Shown: positions 34,798-44,239, numbered from the stretch's first letter. The stretch is 64,000 bases of DNA from Bacteroidaceae bacterium (GCA_017645305.1 JAGCPD010000003.1:180609-244608); one strand, 5' to 3'. Program-made: numbers and translations. Notes: generated from the sequence alone by a model not told the origin.

Positions 34798-36641
34798 GAA
34801 AACTCTTTGCGCTCCTTGCCATCCTACTGCTACACCTGCCATCCCTTGCACAAGTCATAGACCTGCAGGCAGATACTTGGGTTGGTTCCGATGCACTGGG
34901 GCGCATAATGCCTACAGCAAATCAGGCACCTTTGCGTACAGATAAGCCGCGCACCGTAGGCATTTTCTATATCACTTGGCACGACGAGGGTAAGTTTAAC
35001 CTTCGTTCTCCTTATGGCGGAGATGTCACACGTACCCTTCAGGAAGCTCCTGAAGCCCGTTTCGATGCATACCATCCTGCCTGGAAAGAATGGAGCCTGC
35101 ATTGGGGAGAACCCGAGGCAGGTTATTTCCTTAGTCAGGACCGTTGGCTCATACGTCGCGACCTCTCCATGCTTTCCGATGCTGGAATCGATGTTCTGAT
35201 TCTGGATGTCACCAATGCCGTTTTATATTGGGACGAATGGACCGTTCTCTTTGACGAGATGCAGAAGATGCGTGCCTTGGGCAATCCCGTTCCCCAGTTC
35301 TGCTTCTGGGCCTTCAACGGAAATGTTGTCAGCGTAGTCACCCAACTTTACGAACGTATATATAAAAAAGGTATAGCACGCGACTTCTGGTTCCAGTGGC
35401 AAGGCCGTCCCCTGCTGCTTTACAATGCAGAACCAGATCACGATGCAAACGGCGGAGGCTATAACAGCGGCAGCTACCCACAGGAAATCTATGATTTCTT
35501 TACTCTGCGCAACATGTGGTGGGGCTACTACGAATGGGGCGGTCATCGCTACGTAGGTACAGAGGACAATTGGAGTTTTGGTTACGAGATGAACGACCAG
35601 CGCGTAGCCGACATGCACCCCCGCGACCTTGCTTCCCGCCACCAAGGGCAGGCCGAGGAGATGGCCGTAACGCCTGCTCAGCACCCCATCAGCATCACAG
35701 GCAAGAGTTGGCGTCGCCAAACCAAAGAACCCGCCCTCAACCAGTACGACCTGCCCGACTCTGCCTACGTCCCTTGGTTAGGCCAAACTGTAGCACACCC
35801 CGAAGGCTACGGCATCTACTTTCAAGACCGTTGGGACGAAGCTCTCAGTGTAGATCCACAATTCATATACATTAATGACTGGAACGAATGGACGGCAGGC
35901 AAATACCGTTCAGGTCTTGCTCCTGGCAGCGAGACGGTTCCTGGTCCCACCACTTTCCTAGGCAGGGAGAATCCCTTTTATTTCGTCGATCAATACAATG
36001 CCGAGTTTAACCGCAGCATTCAACCCATGAAGGGTGGCTATACCGATAACTACTACATGCAAATGGTGCAGAACATACGGCGATACAAGGGGGTAAGACC
36101 ACAAGCTGTCACCCACGGCTTTAGCACTGTAGCCACCTATCTGGATACCCGTGGCGATGTCCTCCACCGCAACCATAACGGCTACGGAGGTCTGCATTAC
36201 ACTGACACCACAGGTCGTAACGACATTATCGAGACCCGCGTCAGCGTGTCCCGCAAAGATATTGTTTTCGAAGCAATAACGGCAGAAGCGCTTACCCCCG
36301 CTACAGATTCCAACAGGATGCTTCTGTACATAGATGCCGACACACTCTCTAAAGGTTGGGAAGGATTTGACTATATGATTTCACAGGGGCAAATCCGCCG
36401 TTATGATGCACTCAGCCATCAATGGCAAATCGCAGGCACAATAACCCAGAGCATAGACGGCAACCACCTTACCATTAAGATTCCACGCAAGATTCTCCGT
36501 CTGAAAGGCAATGCCTTTACCCTTGATTTCAAATGGGCGGACAATCCCAACAATCCCACAGACATCATATCTGTCTGTACTACTGGTGACACCGCCCCCA
36601 ACCGGCGCTTCCGCTACCGCTTCCTATGGCACCAGCATTAA
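34794..36641 (+). CDS. Secreted GH99/GH71-like putative glycoside hydrolase
   Basis: 615 aa with a signal peptide (LFALLAILLLHLPSLA). The region ~45-420 looks like a TIM barrel: VGIFYITWHDEGKFNLRSPY, GIDVLILDVTNAVLYWDEW, FWFQWQGRPLLLYN, RHQGQAEEMAVTPAQHPI, DPQFIYINDWNEWTAGKY. The strand-end acidic residues and the WNEW motif resemble GH99/GH71-like (WbsX-type) enzymes. Residues ~440-615 form a beta-domain (AVTHGFSTVATYLDTRGDVL, NAFTLDFKWADN). Substrate unknown; a host or dietary glycan is likely. Followed by an intrinsic terminator. Confidence 0.65.
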   Translation: MRKLFALLAILLLHLPSLAQVIDLQADTWVGSDALGRIMPTANQAPLRTDKPRTVGIFYITWHDEGKFNLRSPYGGDVTRTLQEAPEARFDAYHPAWKEWSLHWGEPEAGYFLSQDRWLIRRDLSMLSDAGIDVLILDVTNAVLYWDEWTVLFDEMQKMRALGNPVPQFCFWAFNGNVVSVVTQLYERIYKKGIARDFWFQWQGRPLLLYNAEPDHDANGGGYNSGSYPQEIYDFFTLRNMWWGYYEWGGHRYVGTEDNWSFGYEMNDQRVADMHPRDLASRHQGQAEEMAVTPAQHPISITGKSWRRQTKEPALNQYDLPDSAYVPWLGQTVAHPEGYGIYFQDRWDEALSVDPQFIYINDWNEWTAGKYRSGLAPGSETVPGPTTFLGRENPFYFVDQYNAEFNRSIQPMKGGYTDNYYMQMVQNIRRYKGVRPQAVTHGFSTVATYLDTRGDVLHRNHNGYGGLHYTDTTGRNDIIETRVSVSRKDIVFEAITAEALTPATDSNRMLLYIDADTLSKGWEGFDYMISQGQIRRYDALSHQWQIAGTITQSIDGNHLTIKIPRKILRLKGNAFTLDFKWADNPNNPTDIISVCTTGDTAPNRRFRYRFLWHQH

Positions 36642-36660
36642 AAAGGAATCAACAGAAAGA

Positions 36661-36693
36661 GGGGCAGAACCAATGGTTCGCCCCCCTTTTTTT
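36661..36693 (+). terminator. Intrinsic terminator after the secreted hydrolase
   Basis: GGGGC-A-GAACC, a 3-base loop, GGTTC-GCCCC and seven T. Ends the 32.9-36.6 kb transcription unit. Confidence 0.85.
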
Positions 36694-36752
36694 GCTCCTG
36701 TAAACAGGGTGTTTTATACCATACGGGTATGGTCTGATGAATTCGAACTTAT

Positions 36753-36932
36753 TTACCACTCATCGTCCCAAACGCTGTTGCCGCCATGCGACGAGTTCTC
36801 CTTCGTAAAGCCGATGTCAGAAGAGTTACTTACTGTAGTATCGCCGTCCACGATAATGGATGGCTGCATCAGATGAGTTTGGCTGGCTATGGTAATGACC
36901 AGTGTGCGGGGGGATTTATATATTTTCTTCAT
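36753..36932 (-). CDS. Small 'MKKIYKSP'-type peptide (59 aa)
   Basis: The ATG at 36932 gives MKKIYKSPRTLVITIASQTH, the start of a group of small Prevotella peptides of unknown function that usually end in an acidic Trp-containing tail; here NSVWDDEW. The body has VDGDTTVSNSSDIGF. No membrane helix. It lies 22 bases after the sialidase stop, so it may be co-transcribed as the last cistron. Confidence 0.65.
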   Translation of the reverse strand: MKKIYKSPRTLVITIASQTHLMQPSIIVDGDTTVSNSSDIGFTKENSSHGGNSVWDDEW

Positions 36933-36954
36933 AATCATAATGTCTTATGGTTTG

Positions 36955-39900
36955 CTATTTGATGGTAACTTTCTTTCCGTTTACGATATTGATACCCTTC
37001 TGTGGCCTGCTCAAGCGCTGACCGGAAAGGTTATACCAATTACTATCTGACGATATCCCATTTACGATTTCAGAGATTCCCGTCTCGTCGTCTTCGAAAC
37101 TAAAGATAAAGCCCTTGACAGGTCCTACTGGTGCCGTTGTGTCAAGGTAAGCCTTGTTGGCACCGAGGGTGATGGTCGTAGTGCCTCCGTTGTCAAACTT
37201 GTAGAAGCCAATTTCTCCGTTCAAGCGACCCAAGGAATAGTAAGGCGTTGCATCGCTGAGGTCGAGGCTCATCGGCACCAACGTACCCTTCAGCAGGTTG
37301 GCACTCTCGCTGACCACGGAGCTGAGGCCCGTCGTCATATTCAATACCGTGCTGGCATCAGCGTCGCTGTTGATGAGCACCACAGCGGTGTTGGCAGGAA
37401 TCTTCGTACCTTCGTTGTCCGTTGCCGTCAACTGAGCGTAGCCGTTGTTTGTCGTTTCAATGTAGTATGCCTTCGTAGCGCCCGTCGTCGTCACGTCGAA
37501 CGGCAGGTAGAGCGTTGCATAGCTCTTGTCGCCCACGACATTGAGCGGGAGAGTCTTGGCGAGGGTAATCGTGAAATTAGTGAAGGCAAACCAATTGTTC
37601 TGCGATGCACCATAGAATGTGAAGGTTGTTGATGATGCATTCACATCGGTGACGTTGATATTCGTCGGTGTCGTAGTGGAAGTGATGTCTCCAGTAGTTG
37701 TACCGTCGGCTGCAGTGATGCGGTATGTGCCGCCCGTATATACAGCACCGCCTATCGTGTAACTCGAAATGACATAACCGGCAGGTGCGGTGATGGTGTA
37801 GGTGTCCGTAGCACCATTGGCACTAGGTCTTATTGTCATGACGCGGGTTCCGAGCACGGTTGCCTTGTCGAAGCCATAGCCACTTTCGGTAGAAACCGTC
37901 AGCCCTGCCATGCCTGATGATGCGTTGGACGTCCAAGTGCGTGCCCAATGTCCAGAGCCTGTGCCTGAGAAGGCACCGTAAGAGTCGCAACCGGTGCTGG
38001 TTTGATAAACGGTGTTCTTAACAACATTCGTCTTCAGGTATTCGGGCACATTGTATTCTTCCAGAGCAGGAATGAGGCTGACGAGCTGGTCGCGGGTAAT
38101 CTCGATGAAGTTCAAGGGATAGTGGTTGTAGTCGGTGTAACCGCCAGCGCTGTTCAGCGACTGATCCTCGAACAACAGATAGAGGCTGCCGTTGGCCGGG
38201 TTCTTGTCCATCGTCACATAGCGTGTGCCCTTGGTCTGCACGTTCAGGAACTCCGTCCAGTTCACGCCCTTGTCGGTACTGTAGAAGAGCTTGAAGTTGA
38301 CGTGGTTTCCAGTCGTGATGGAGTGGATGATGACGTCGGTCTTGCCTTCTGTCGTCTCTCGCTGGTAATAGTAGATGTCCTGGTTGTTCTGATGGGTCTG
38401 AGAGAGCTGGCTGTTATCCCATTGCGTGCCGAAGTTGAAGCTGAGCGTCTTGCCGTCGTCGTTCTTCGTGTAGGTGGCGGTGTTGAAGCGGCGATTGCCT
38501 CCCTTGCGGATGGAGCCGAAGAGCGAGCCGTCGTTCATCTGGATGATCTTGGCTTCGTCGCCGCCCTGAACCATCGGGAGGTCACTGAAGTACCACGATT
38601 CGCCACCGTCTCTAGAGTAGAAGACGTAGTCCTGCGAGTCGCCGGTGTGCTCGGTGGCACTGGTCATCGTCTGTGCCGGGATGAGGTACATCAGAATGTC
38701 ATCCTCGGGGATATACAGACCGCGACCGGAAGTCACGAAGTAGTCATAGAGACCGAAGCCTGCTGCACCTGCGGTGGCGACGTTCTTGATAGCGCCGCTC
38801 CAGTAGAGGTCAACGGGCGGGTTGCCCTCGCCACTGCTCCAGGTCACACCATTATCGGTGCTGACAGACATACACATGCCTTTCTGGCCGTAGAAGTAGC
38901 CTTCGTTACCAGCGGCAAAGAGGCAATAGAGCTTGCCGTCCTTACCCTTCACGAGACTTGGGTCGCCGAAGCCGCAACGCTTGTCGTCGCCGCCGCTGGC
39001 GGTGGAGCCTTCGCCCTTAGCGATGGTCACGGGAGCGCTCCAGGTCTTACCGCCGTCGGTGCTGCGGCGCACCACGATGTCGATGACGTGTCCGCCGTTG
39101 CCGATGTCGGTGTGACTTTGATAGCGCTTGTCGGCAGCTACGACGATGCTGCCGTCGTCAGCCACAATCATGGCGGGAATACGATAGACGCGGCTGCCGT
39201 TGTCGCGAGGCAGGAAGGGATAGCTACGGACGTTGAAGACCATCGCACCACGGTCGGCAGGGTCGCCAACAGAGGTCAGGTCGAGGTTCTGTGCCGTCTG
39301 GCCTTCCACTTGATAGGCGATGCCTGTCACGGCTGCATCGAGGACTGCACCGAGAGTGGCTGTGCTGCTCACCGTAGCACCAATCCAATAGTAGTGTGTG
39401 CCAGCAGTGAGGTTCCCGATGTTGAAGGTAGCAGTAGAGCCGGAGATAGATGCCGTGGCGACCTCCGTCTTCGTGGGAGCACCGTCGCCTGTGGAATAGA
39501 TTTCAGGTGAGTTGTTGTTTGCTTCGTAGAGCTTCAAGGTGGAGATGTTGGCCTCCGAGCCGTCCTTGAGGCTGACGGTAAGCGTCGTGTTCGTAGCAGC
39601 CTTGAAGGGCTTAGCTGTGACGCGAAGCAGCATTACCTCACTGTCGCGACCTGCTGTCTGCCAGCCTTGCTCCACGGTAACGCCGTCAGCAACAATGGCA
39701 AGAGTCGGGTCGTAAGCAAAGGTGACGGTCTTGGCTGTGGCATCCAAGGTCACATTGGTTGCTCCGTCCAAGTTGAAGTCTGTGCTTTCAGGTGTCACGC
39801 CGGTGGGCAGGAAGAAGAAGCCGTTCTTATACACAGCCGTCAGTCCACTGACATCGCTGCGAGAGCATGTAATTTGTGCAGATTCAGGAGCATTGTCGCA

Positions 39901-41847
39901 AAGGACTTGCCAAGCCGTAAGCCCAGCAGCATCAAGGTCGATGGGGTAGATGTTCCATGTCGTGCGATAGGAAGCCGTCTCACCGATGAAGAAGTTGCCA
40001 TTGCTCACATATGGGTCGGCATACCTGCCACTAGCATATATGTAATTACCATTATCATACCCTGGATTAACAACAGCTGGTTCACTGGAAGGTGTGGGGA
40101 AGACGTTGTTTCTATTTATGAGGTATTGGCCGTTTGTCATTTGCCAATTGTAGTCTGCTCCGTTCTTTACAAAACGCGTAAAGAATGTTGCGTCAGAGAT
40201 AGCAGGCTGCACATCGACACCTCCGGTAAAGGTGAGCGGATAATTGGCTTGATTAGTAGTACCAGGATAGACATAGCGGCCAGGAGAGGCGGTGGCAGTG
40301 CTGTTGCCTGTTGTCTTGATGCTAATCACATACCATCCGTCGTCTGCTGTGACGGCTCCTGTCAAGGCTGTCTGGTTTTTCACAAGCTTTGCAACGGCAG
40401 CATTGGCTGCTGTGCTGGCATCGCCATCAACTTTCGTGATGGTGAAGTTTCCGCCCACGTCATTGTAGTTGATGATGGGGCCTGTGTAGTTGTTGCTGAC
40501 GGCTGCGTAGGTGTCTGTCGTGACTGTTTTAATCTTCTTCGTTCCATCGTTCTGGGTAATGAAGGTAACAGCCACAGCGTTTGAAGAGAATATCCACGAA
40601 GCAGTGCTTGTTGTAGCAGAAGGTATGGCAAACTTGTCTGCCCCTACATTATATAAATAATATTGTTTGGCTGTTCCCGTTGACACGAGTACCCATTGGC
40701 AATAGGGATCGGTGGCACTGAAGGTTCCGCTTTTGCCGCTCGACCATACATAGGATGAACTGCCGTTATACATCATGGCACCACGGCCGCTATTGGTGTT
40801 GTTGATGGTATAGACTTCATCAATAGCAGGCATCCAGGAATCAACAAATTCCACTGGATAGAAAGCCCAGTCGCTGTTGCCGCCAGTGGTAGTGGGAATA
40901 TTTGTCCCCCAACCTACGACGGGATAGCCGTTCTCCTGGCAGTCGAGGACGATGCCGTTGGTCTCGGAGGTCAGGTAGAAGTGACCGTCTGTGGAGTTAA
41001 TCTTGCCTATGGTGTACTTCTCTGTGCCAAGAGCCGTGGCAGGTACAGCCGTATTCTGCGGAATAGCACCCCAGAAGTTGCTCAAACCGTTCTGCAGGTA
41101 GTACTTGCCGTCACCTGCATTGAGAAAGCGAACAAGGAATTTCCCATTGTCCGTAGCCGAACCAGCAGGAGCTGCTCCTTGGTTCTTCATCGAGCCACTG
41201 TTCTCGAAGGCATAGCCGTTGCGGCCACGATTCTTCAATACATACCATTGGCCTTCGCTGATGCTGGCTGCTTCTGTAGCAGAGACAGAGATGTCTTTAT
41301 CGGCAAATGCGGAATAGGTAGCTGCAGTGGCCAGCGTGGAAGCTGTAACTTCGTAAATGCTTACAGGAGAATCTGTGGTGTGAGCGACAAGTTTACTGCT
41401 GCTACGATTAGTATGATAATCCGTTGCGTCAACTGTGCATGTAAAGGTGAATCTATTTGCTGTACCACTTGCAGCAATTGTCCATGTTCCAGCATTTGCT
41501 GCTGTAGTAGGAGCAATAGTTTGATTGTTTGATGTTGGTGTTGGCCAGTATTTGCCTGTGTAAGCGTTTTCAACTTTATAGCCGCCGTTGCCGTCGCTGA
41601 TAAAGTAATAGACGGCAGCTTGCGAAGGTGAATTGTTGTTGGCCATCGAATAAGCTGAGCCGCCGTTGTCAAGGGCGTATGGTGTTCCAGTAAGACCATC
41701 CCAGCGTAGCACATACGCCTTTCCGCTGACAATGTTTGCCGCATCCGTCACTTGACTTCCAACGGTGACTGCCGTCTGTGCAGACAACTGCATTTCTGCA
41801 CCTGCAAAGAGCAGAAGCAGTAAGATTAGTAAGGTTCTTTGTTTCAT
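36955..41847 (-). CDS. Large secreted multidomain sialidase (GH33)
   Basis: 1630 aa. A signal peptide (LLILLLLLFAGAEMQLSA) precedes ~700 residues of repeated beta-trefoil or lectin-like modules (AYVLRWDGLTGTPYALDNGG, GQWYVLKNRGRNGYAFE). Residues ~720-875 fit a sialidase N-terminal beta domain, and ~880-1290 the six-bladed catalytic domain: YRIPAMIVADDGSIVVAADK (Arg of the triad, acid/base region) and Asp-boxes STDGGKTW, STDNGVTW, SRDGGESW and STDKGVNW. It ends in an Ig-like part and the tail WYNLSGQRLSRPQKGINIVNG. It releases terminal sialic acid from host glycans. Promoter at 41895. Confidence 0.92.
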   Translation of the reverse strand: MKQRTLLILLLLLFAGAEMQLSAQTAVTVGSQVTDAANIVSGKAYVLRWDGLTGTPYALDNGGSAYSMANNNSPSQAAVYYFISDGNGGYKVENAYTGKYWPTPTSNNQTIAPTTAANAGTWTIAASGTANRFTFTCTVDATDYHTNRSSSKLVAHTTDSPVSIYEVTASTLATAATYSAFADKDISVSATEAASISEGQWYVLKNRGRNGYAFENSGSMKNQGAAPAGSATDNGKFLVRFLNAGDGKYYLQNGLSNFWGAIPQNTAVPATALGTEKYTIGKINSTDGHFYLTSETNGIVLDCQENGYPVVGWGTNIPTTTGGNSDWAFYPVEFVDSWMPAIDEVYTINNTNSGRGAMMYNGSSSYVWSSGKSGTFSATDPYCQWVLVSTGTAKQYYLYNVGADKFAIPSATTSTASWIFSSNAVAVTFITQNDGTKKIKTVTTDTYAAVSNNYTGPIINYNDVGGNFTITKVDGDASTAANAAVAKLVKNQTALTGAVTADDGWYVISIKTTGNSTATASPGRYVYPGTTNQANYPLTFTGGVDVQPAISDATFFTRFVKNGADYNWQMTNGQYLINRNNVFPTPSSEPAVVNPGYDNGNYIYASGRYADPYVSNGNFFIGETASYRTTWNIYPIDLDAAGLTAWQVLCDNAPESAQITCSRSDVSGLTAVYKNGFFFLPTGVTPESTDFNLDGATNVTLDATAKTVTFAYDPTLAIVADGVTVEQGWQTAGRDSEVMLLRVTAKPFKAATNTTLTVSLKDGSEANISTLKLYEANNNSPEIYSTGDGAPTKTEVATASISGSTATFNIGNLTAGTHYYWIGATVSSTATLGAVLDAAVTGIAYQVEGQTAQNLDLTSVGDPADRGAMVFNVRSYPFLPRDNGSRVYRIPAMIVADDGSIVVAADKRYQSHTDIGNGGHVIDIVVRRSTDGGKTWSAPVTIAKGEGSTASGGDDKRCGFGDPSLVKGKDGKLYCLFAAGNEGYFYGQKGMCMSVSTDNGVTWSSGEGNPPVDLYWSGAIKNVATAGAAGFGLYDYFVTSGRGLYIPEDDILMYLIPAQTMTSATEHTGDSQDYVFYSRDGGESWYFSDLPMVQGGDEAKIIQMNDGSLFGSIRKGGNRRFNTATYTKNDDGKTLSFNFGTQWDNSQLSQTHQNNQDIYYYQRETTEGKTDVIIHSITTGNHVNFKLFYSTDKGVNWTEFLNVQTKGTRYVTMDKNPANGSLYLLFEDQSLNSAGGYTDYNHYPLNFIEITRDQLVSLIPALEEYNVPEYLKTNVVKNTVYQTSTGCDSYGAFSGTGSGHWARTWTSNASSGMAGLTVSTESGYGFDKATVLGTRVMTIRPSANGATDTYTITAPAGYVISSYTIGGAVYTGGTYRITAADGTTTGDITSTTTPTNINVTDVNASSTTFTFYGASQNNWFAFTNFTITLAKTLPLNVVGDKSYATLYLPFDVTTTGATKAYYIETTNNGYAQLTATDNEGTKIPANTAVVLINSDADASTVLNMTTGLSSVVSESANLLKGTLVPMSLDLSDATPYYSLGRLNGEIGFYKFDNGGTTTITLGANKAYLDTTAPVGPVKGFIFSFEDDETGISEIVNGISSDSNWYNLSGQRLSRPQKGINIVNGKKVTIK

Positions 41848-41894
41848 ATTATTATTTTATGTGTTTTTGAAATTTTTTTCATGGATTTCCGCTG

Positions 41895-41902
41895 CAAAGA
41901 TA
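41895..41902 (-). promoter_or_regulatory. Promoter -7 box of the sialidase gene
   Basis: TATCTTTG on the minus strand (41902-41895), 48 bases before the ATG. The upstream side is filled by GAAAGAATGAAA simple repeats, so no -33 box can be named. Confidence 0.6.
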
Positions 41903-41904
41903 CG

Positions 41905-41975
41905 AAGAAAGAATGAAAGAATGAAAAATGAAAGAATGAAAAAATGAAAGAATGAAAAAATGAAAGAATGAAAAG
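41905..41975. repeat. GAAAGAATGAAA low-complexity repeat
   Basis: About seven imperfect copies of (GAAAGAAT)(GAAAAAAT) directly behind the sialidase promoter. Copy-number change here could alter promoter spacing. Confidence 0.75.
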
Positions 41976-42082
41976 TGAAGAATGAACCAAAACGAAAACG
42001 AAAACCAAAACTTTTTTTCTATAAGTTCCCCTCGCCTCAGAACAACTGGGGGCTTTTGTTTGTTAATAAAAAATGCTGTTTC

Positions 42083-42388
42083 TTCCAAGAGCTCTTGGAA
42101 ATGCAGAATCCATGATTGGGAGTTTCCAAAAGTTCTTGGAAATGCTCAATTCGTGATTGGGAGTTTCCAAAAGCTCTTGGATTTGCTCAATTCGTGATTG
42201 AGAGTTTCCAAAAGCTTGGGGATTTGTTCAATCACGGATTCTGCGTTTCCCCGAGCTTGGGGATTTGTCCAATCGCGGATTCTGCGTTTCCCCGAGCTTG
42301 GGGATTTGCTCAATCACGGATTTTGTGTTTCCCCGAGCTTGGGGATTTGTCCAATCGCAGATTCTGTGTTTCCCCGAGCTTGGGGAAA
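42083..42388. repeat. 41-bp tandem repeat array, eight palindromic cores
   Basis: Eight cores spaced 41-42 bases apart start near 42083, 42125, 42165, 42206, 42247, 42288, 42330 and 42371. The first is the perfect palindrome TTCCAAGAGCTCTTGGAA; later ones drift to TTCCCCGAGCTTGGGGA. Between them lie variants of TTTGTCCAATCGCGGATTCT. The period is not a multiple of three, so the open frames across it are artefacts. The whole 41848-42428 gap contains only this, the simple repeat and the sialidase promoter. Confidence 0.9.
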
Positions 42389-42428
42389 CTTTGCTTTAAA
42401 CTGGCAGAGTATCCTGCTGTTAGATAAC

Positions 42429-42947
42429 TTACCATGCAAAGGCGTGCTCGCCCTGCATCCATTTGCCTTGGGCAGCGAGAATCTGCTCTATGACGTCCCG
42501 CGCACAGCCGTAACCGCCGCAAAGGGGACTAACATAGGTGCAAATCTGCTGTATCTCGCGTGCCGCATCGGCAGGGCAACAGGGAAGACCGCAGCGCAGA
42601 AGTATCTCGTAGTCCGGAATATCATCACCCATATACATAACCTCCTCGTCCCTAAGGCCATACTTGTCAAGGAACTGCCGATAGGTGTCTATCTTGCGGG
42701 AACACCCTATATACACGTCAGGAATGTCCAACCCTTCGTAACGCTTGCGCACCGAGGCTACGTTGGCACCCGTAATAATGGCGACCCTGAGACCGCTCTG
42801 CACAGCTAAATGCAGGGCATATCCGTCGCGGATGTTTACGGTCCGCTGAGGCATACCGTCGGGCTGCATACCCACTGTGAGCATACTGAGGACGCCATCT
42901 ACATCGAAAGCCAGCGCCTTAATCTTCCTGAGATCGTAGTTTATCAT
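42429..42947 (-). CDS. HAD phosphatase, KdsC-like (KDO 8-phosphate phosphatase family)
   Basis: 172 aa with HAD motif I ALAFDVDGVLSMLT (catalytic Asp pair), motif II AIITGAN, motif III Lys in SRKIDTYRQFL and motif IV EVMYMGDDIPDYE. No cap domain, as in KdsC, which removes phosphate from KDO-8-P for LPS core synthesis. Its start overlaps the upstream DUF2520 gene by 29 bases. The function could also be another small sugar phosphatase. Confidence 0.9.
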   Translation of the reverse strand: MINYDLRKIKALAFDVDGVLSMLTVGMQPDGMPQRTVNIRDGYALHLAVQSGLRVAIITGANVASVRKRYEGLDIPDVYIGCSRKIDTYRQFLDKYGLRDEEVMYMGDDIPDYEILLRCGLPCCPADAAREIQQICTYVSPLCGGYGCARDVIEQILAAQGKWMQGEHAFAW

Positions 42948-43647
42948 GGTGAATACTTTTGCTGATTATCTGGTACAGTTGCTTTAGGTCGTCACGCTCC
43001 AGAAGGTTCACCTGCGCCTGCATCACCTCCTCGTTCCAACGGACGGCGGGCCCCGTCTGCGCCTGTGCAGGAGAAAGCCGGTGTACTTTCCTGGCCGTCT
43101 CGTCTATAAGGGGCAGCATGACACTGAAGGGGATATTTTGTGCAGCCAACATACTTTCGGCAAGCCGGTACATATGGTTGGTGAAGTTGCAGCAGAAGAC
43201 GGCAGCAAGATGCAAGTAGCTGCGGTGCGCGGAATCCATTTCCATAACATTGCCGCTTATCTGACCGGCAATCTGGCGCAAAAGCCTGACATCACCATCG
43301 CTCTCTATAAAAAGAGGAACGGCCTGCATGTTTATGGGCTGCCCCTTGGTGAAGGTCTGCAAAGGATACAACACTCCCCTATTCCGCTGCGGGAGCACAC
43401 TCATGGGCACACTGCCTGCCGTATGGACCACCAGCCCCGGGACATCCCCTATCTCTGCCGCCACACTGGCTATGGCACTGTCTGTAACGGCTATCACATA
43501 TAAATCGGCATCCTTGGGAATGGGCATAGTCCTTTCCCTTCCGCCAACGGAGATGACGTTATGGCCGGCTTTTACGAATGCCTCCTCCAGATGAGAGGCC
43601 ACATTGCCGCGTCCTATCAGTACTGTGCTATATGTACGCGTTCCCAC
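42919..43647 (-). CDS. Rossmann-like/DUF2520 oxidoreductase
   Basis: 242 aa. The N-terminal half is a dinucleotide-binding domain (TVLIGRGNVASHLEEAFVKA, DLYVIAVTDSAI, VVHTAGSVP), and the C-terminal half the helical DUF2520 domain (AHRSYLHLAAVFCCNFTNHM, LIDETARKVHRLSPAQAQTG, RWNEEVM). Related to 6-phosphogluconate dehydrogenase-like folds. Substrate unknown. It overlaps both neighbours, the nitroreductase gene (31 bases) and the kdsC-like gene (29 bases), so the three form a tight operon. Confidence 0.88.
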   Translation of the reverse strand: MGTRTYSTVLIGRGNVASHLEEAFVKAGHNVISVGGRERTMPIPKDADLYVIAVTDSAIASVAAEIGDVPGLVVHTAGSVPMSVLPQRNRGVLYPLQTFTKGQPINMQAVPLFIESDGDVRLLRQIAGQISGNVMEMDSAHRSYLHLAAVFCCNFTNHMYRLAESMLAAQNIPFSVMLPLIDETARKVHRLSPAQAQTGPAVRWNEEVMQAQVNLLERDDLKQLYQIISKSIHHDKLRSQED

Positions 43648-44144
43648 TTCAGTTTGTCTTCGTTCTGAGGCTTGCGCTCCATTCCCTTATGTCCTACGGC
43701 AATTATGCACACTACACCCCTTTCTTCCGGGATGTTAAGCAGAGAGCAGACTATCGACTCGGCATTCCGTTCATCAGCCGTGTATCGCCCGCGAACCTGA
43801 ATCCAGCAGGCACCCAGCCCCAAATCCTCTGCCTGCAACAGAATATGGGTGGCAGCCACGGAAGCATCTTCTATCCAAACATCGCTAATTTCGGGGTCTG
43901 CCAAAACCACGATGGCAAAGGGGGCTTCTGCCAGAAAATCGGCTCCCTGAGCCTTACACTGACTGAGAGCTTGCAGCATCTGCGGGTCTTCTACCACAAC
44001 AAACTCGTAACTGTGCATACCCTTGCTGCTGGGCGAAATAAGAGCCGCACGGAGCAGAAGACGAACATCCTCGGGGTCTAATTTCTCATCGGTAAACTTG
44101 CGGATAGAGCGTCGCTTACCTATCAATTCGGCGAATTTTTCCAT
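43617..44144 (-). CDS. Nitroreductase family protein
   Basis: 175-aa FMN-dependent oxidoreductase: KRRSIRKFTDEKLDPEDV (FMN-phosphate Arg), ALISPSSKGMHSYEFVVVED, AEAPFAIVVLAD, DASVAATHILLQAEDLGLGA and a conserved GHKGMERKPQ end. Reduces nitro compounds or quinones with NAD(P)H. First gene of the operon, driven by the promoter at 44176. Confidence 0.93.
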   Translation of the reverse strand: MEKFAELIGKRRSIRKFTDEKLDPEDVRLLLRAALISPSSKGMHSYEFVVVEDPQMLQALSQCKAQGADFLAEAPFAIVVLADPEISDVWIEDASVAATHILLQAEDLGLGACWIQVRGRYTADERNAESIVCSLLNIPEERGVVCIIAVGHKGMERKPQNEDKLKWERVHIAQY

Positions 44145-44175
44145 TGAATTTTCTTGTTGTTAATCCTTTTGGCTA

Positions 44176-44204
44176 CAAAGATAAGAAAAAAGTGTGCATC
44201 AAAT
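44176..44204 (-). promoter_or_regulatory. Promoter of the nitroreductase-DUF2520-kdsC operon
   Basis: TATCTTTG on the minus strand (44183-44176), 31 bases before the ATG. A possible ATTTG (44204-44200) lies 16 bases upstream, a short spacing. Confidence 0.6.
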
Positions 44205-44239
44205 ATACAAAAAAGACCTTTTTATACGTTATTAATTCA

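Noticed and set aside
38002..39510. A 502-codon open frame on the plus strand inside the sialidase region
   Set aside because: It is exactly antisense to the catalytic domain with its Asp-boxes; its product has no recognisable domain and a composition (Val/Ala/Asp-rich) expected of a complement frame in GC-rich coding DNA.
42083..42388. CRISPR array
   Set aside because: The repeats are directly adjacent with conserved sequence throughout the 41-bp period; there are no unique spacers and no cas genes.
42116..42809. Plus-strand open frames across the 41-bp repeats, with repeating FCVSPSLGICPIADS-like peptides
   Set aside because: The period is not a multiple of three, so the repeating peptide appears in several frames at once. 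The frames run on into the antisense of the kdsC-like gene.
44144..44239. Upstream start of the TonB-dependent receptor
   Set aside because: It would bury the signal peptide behind 32 mostly polar and basic residues and would overlap the promoter of the divergent nitroreductase gene.
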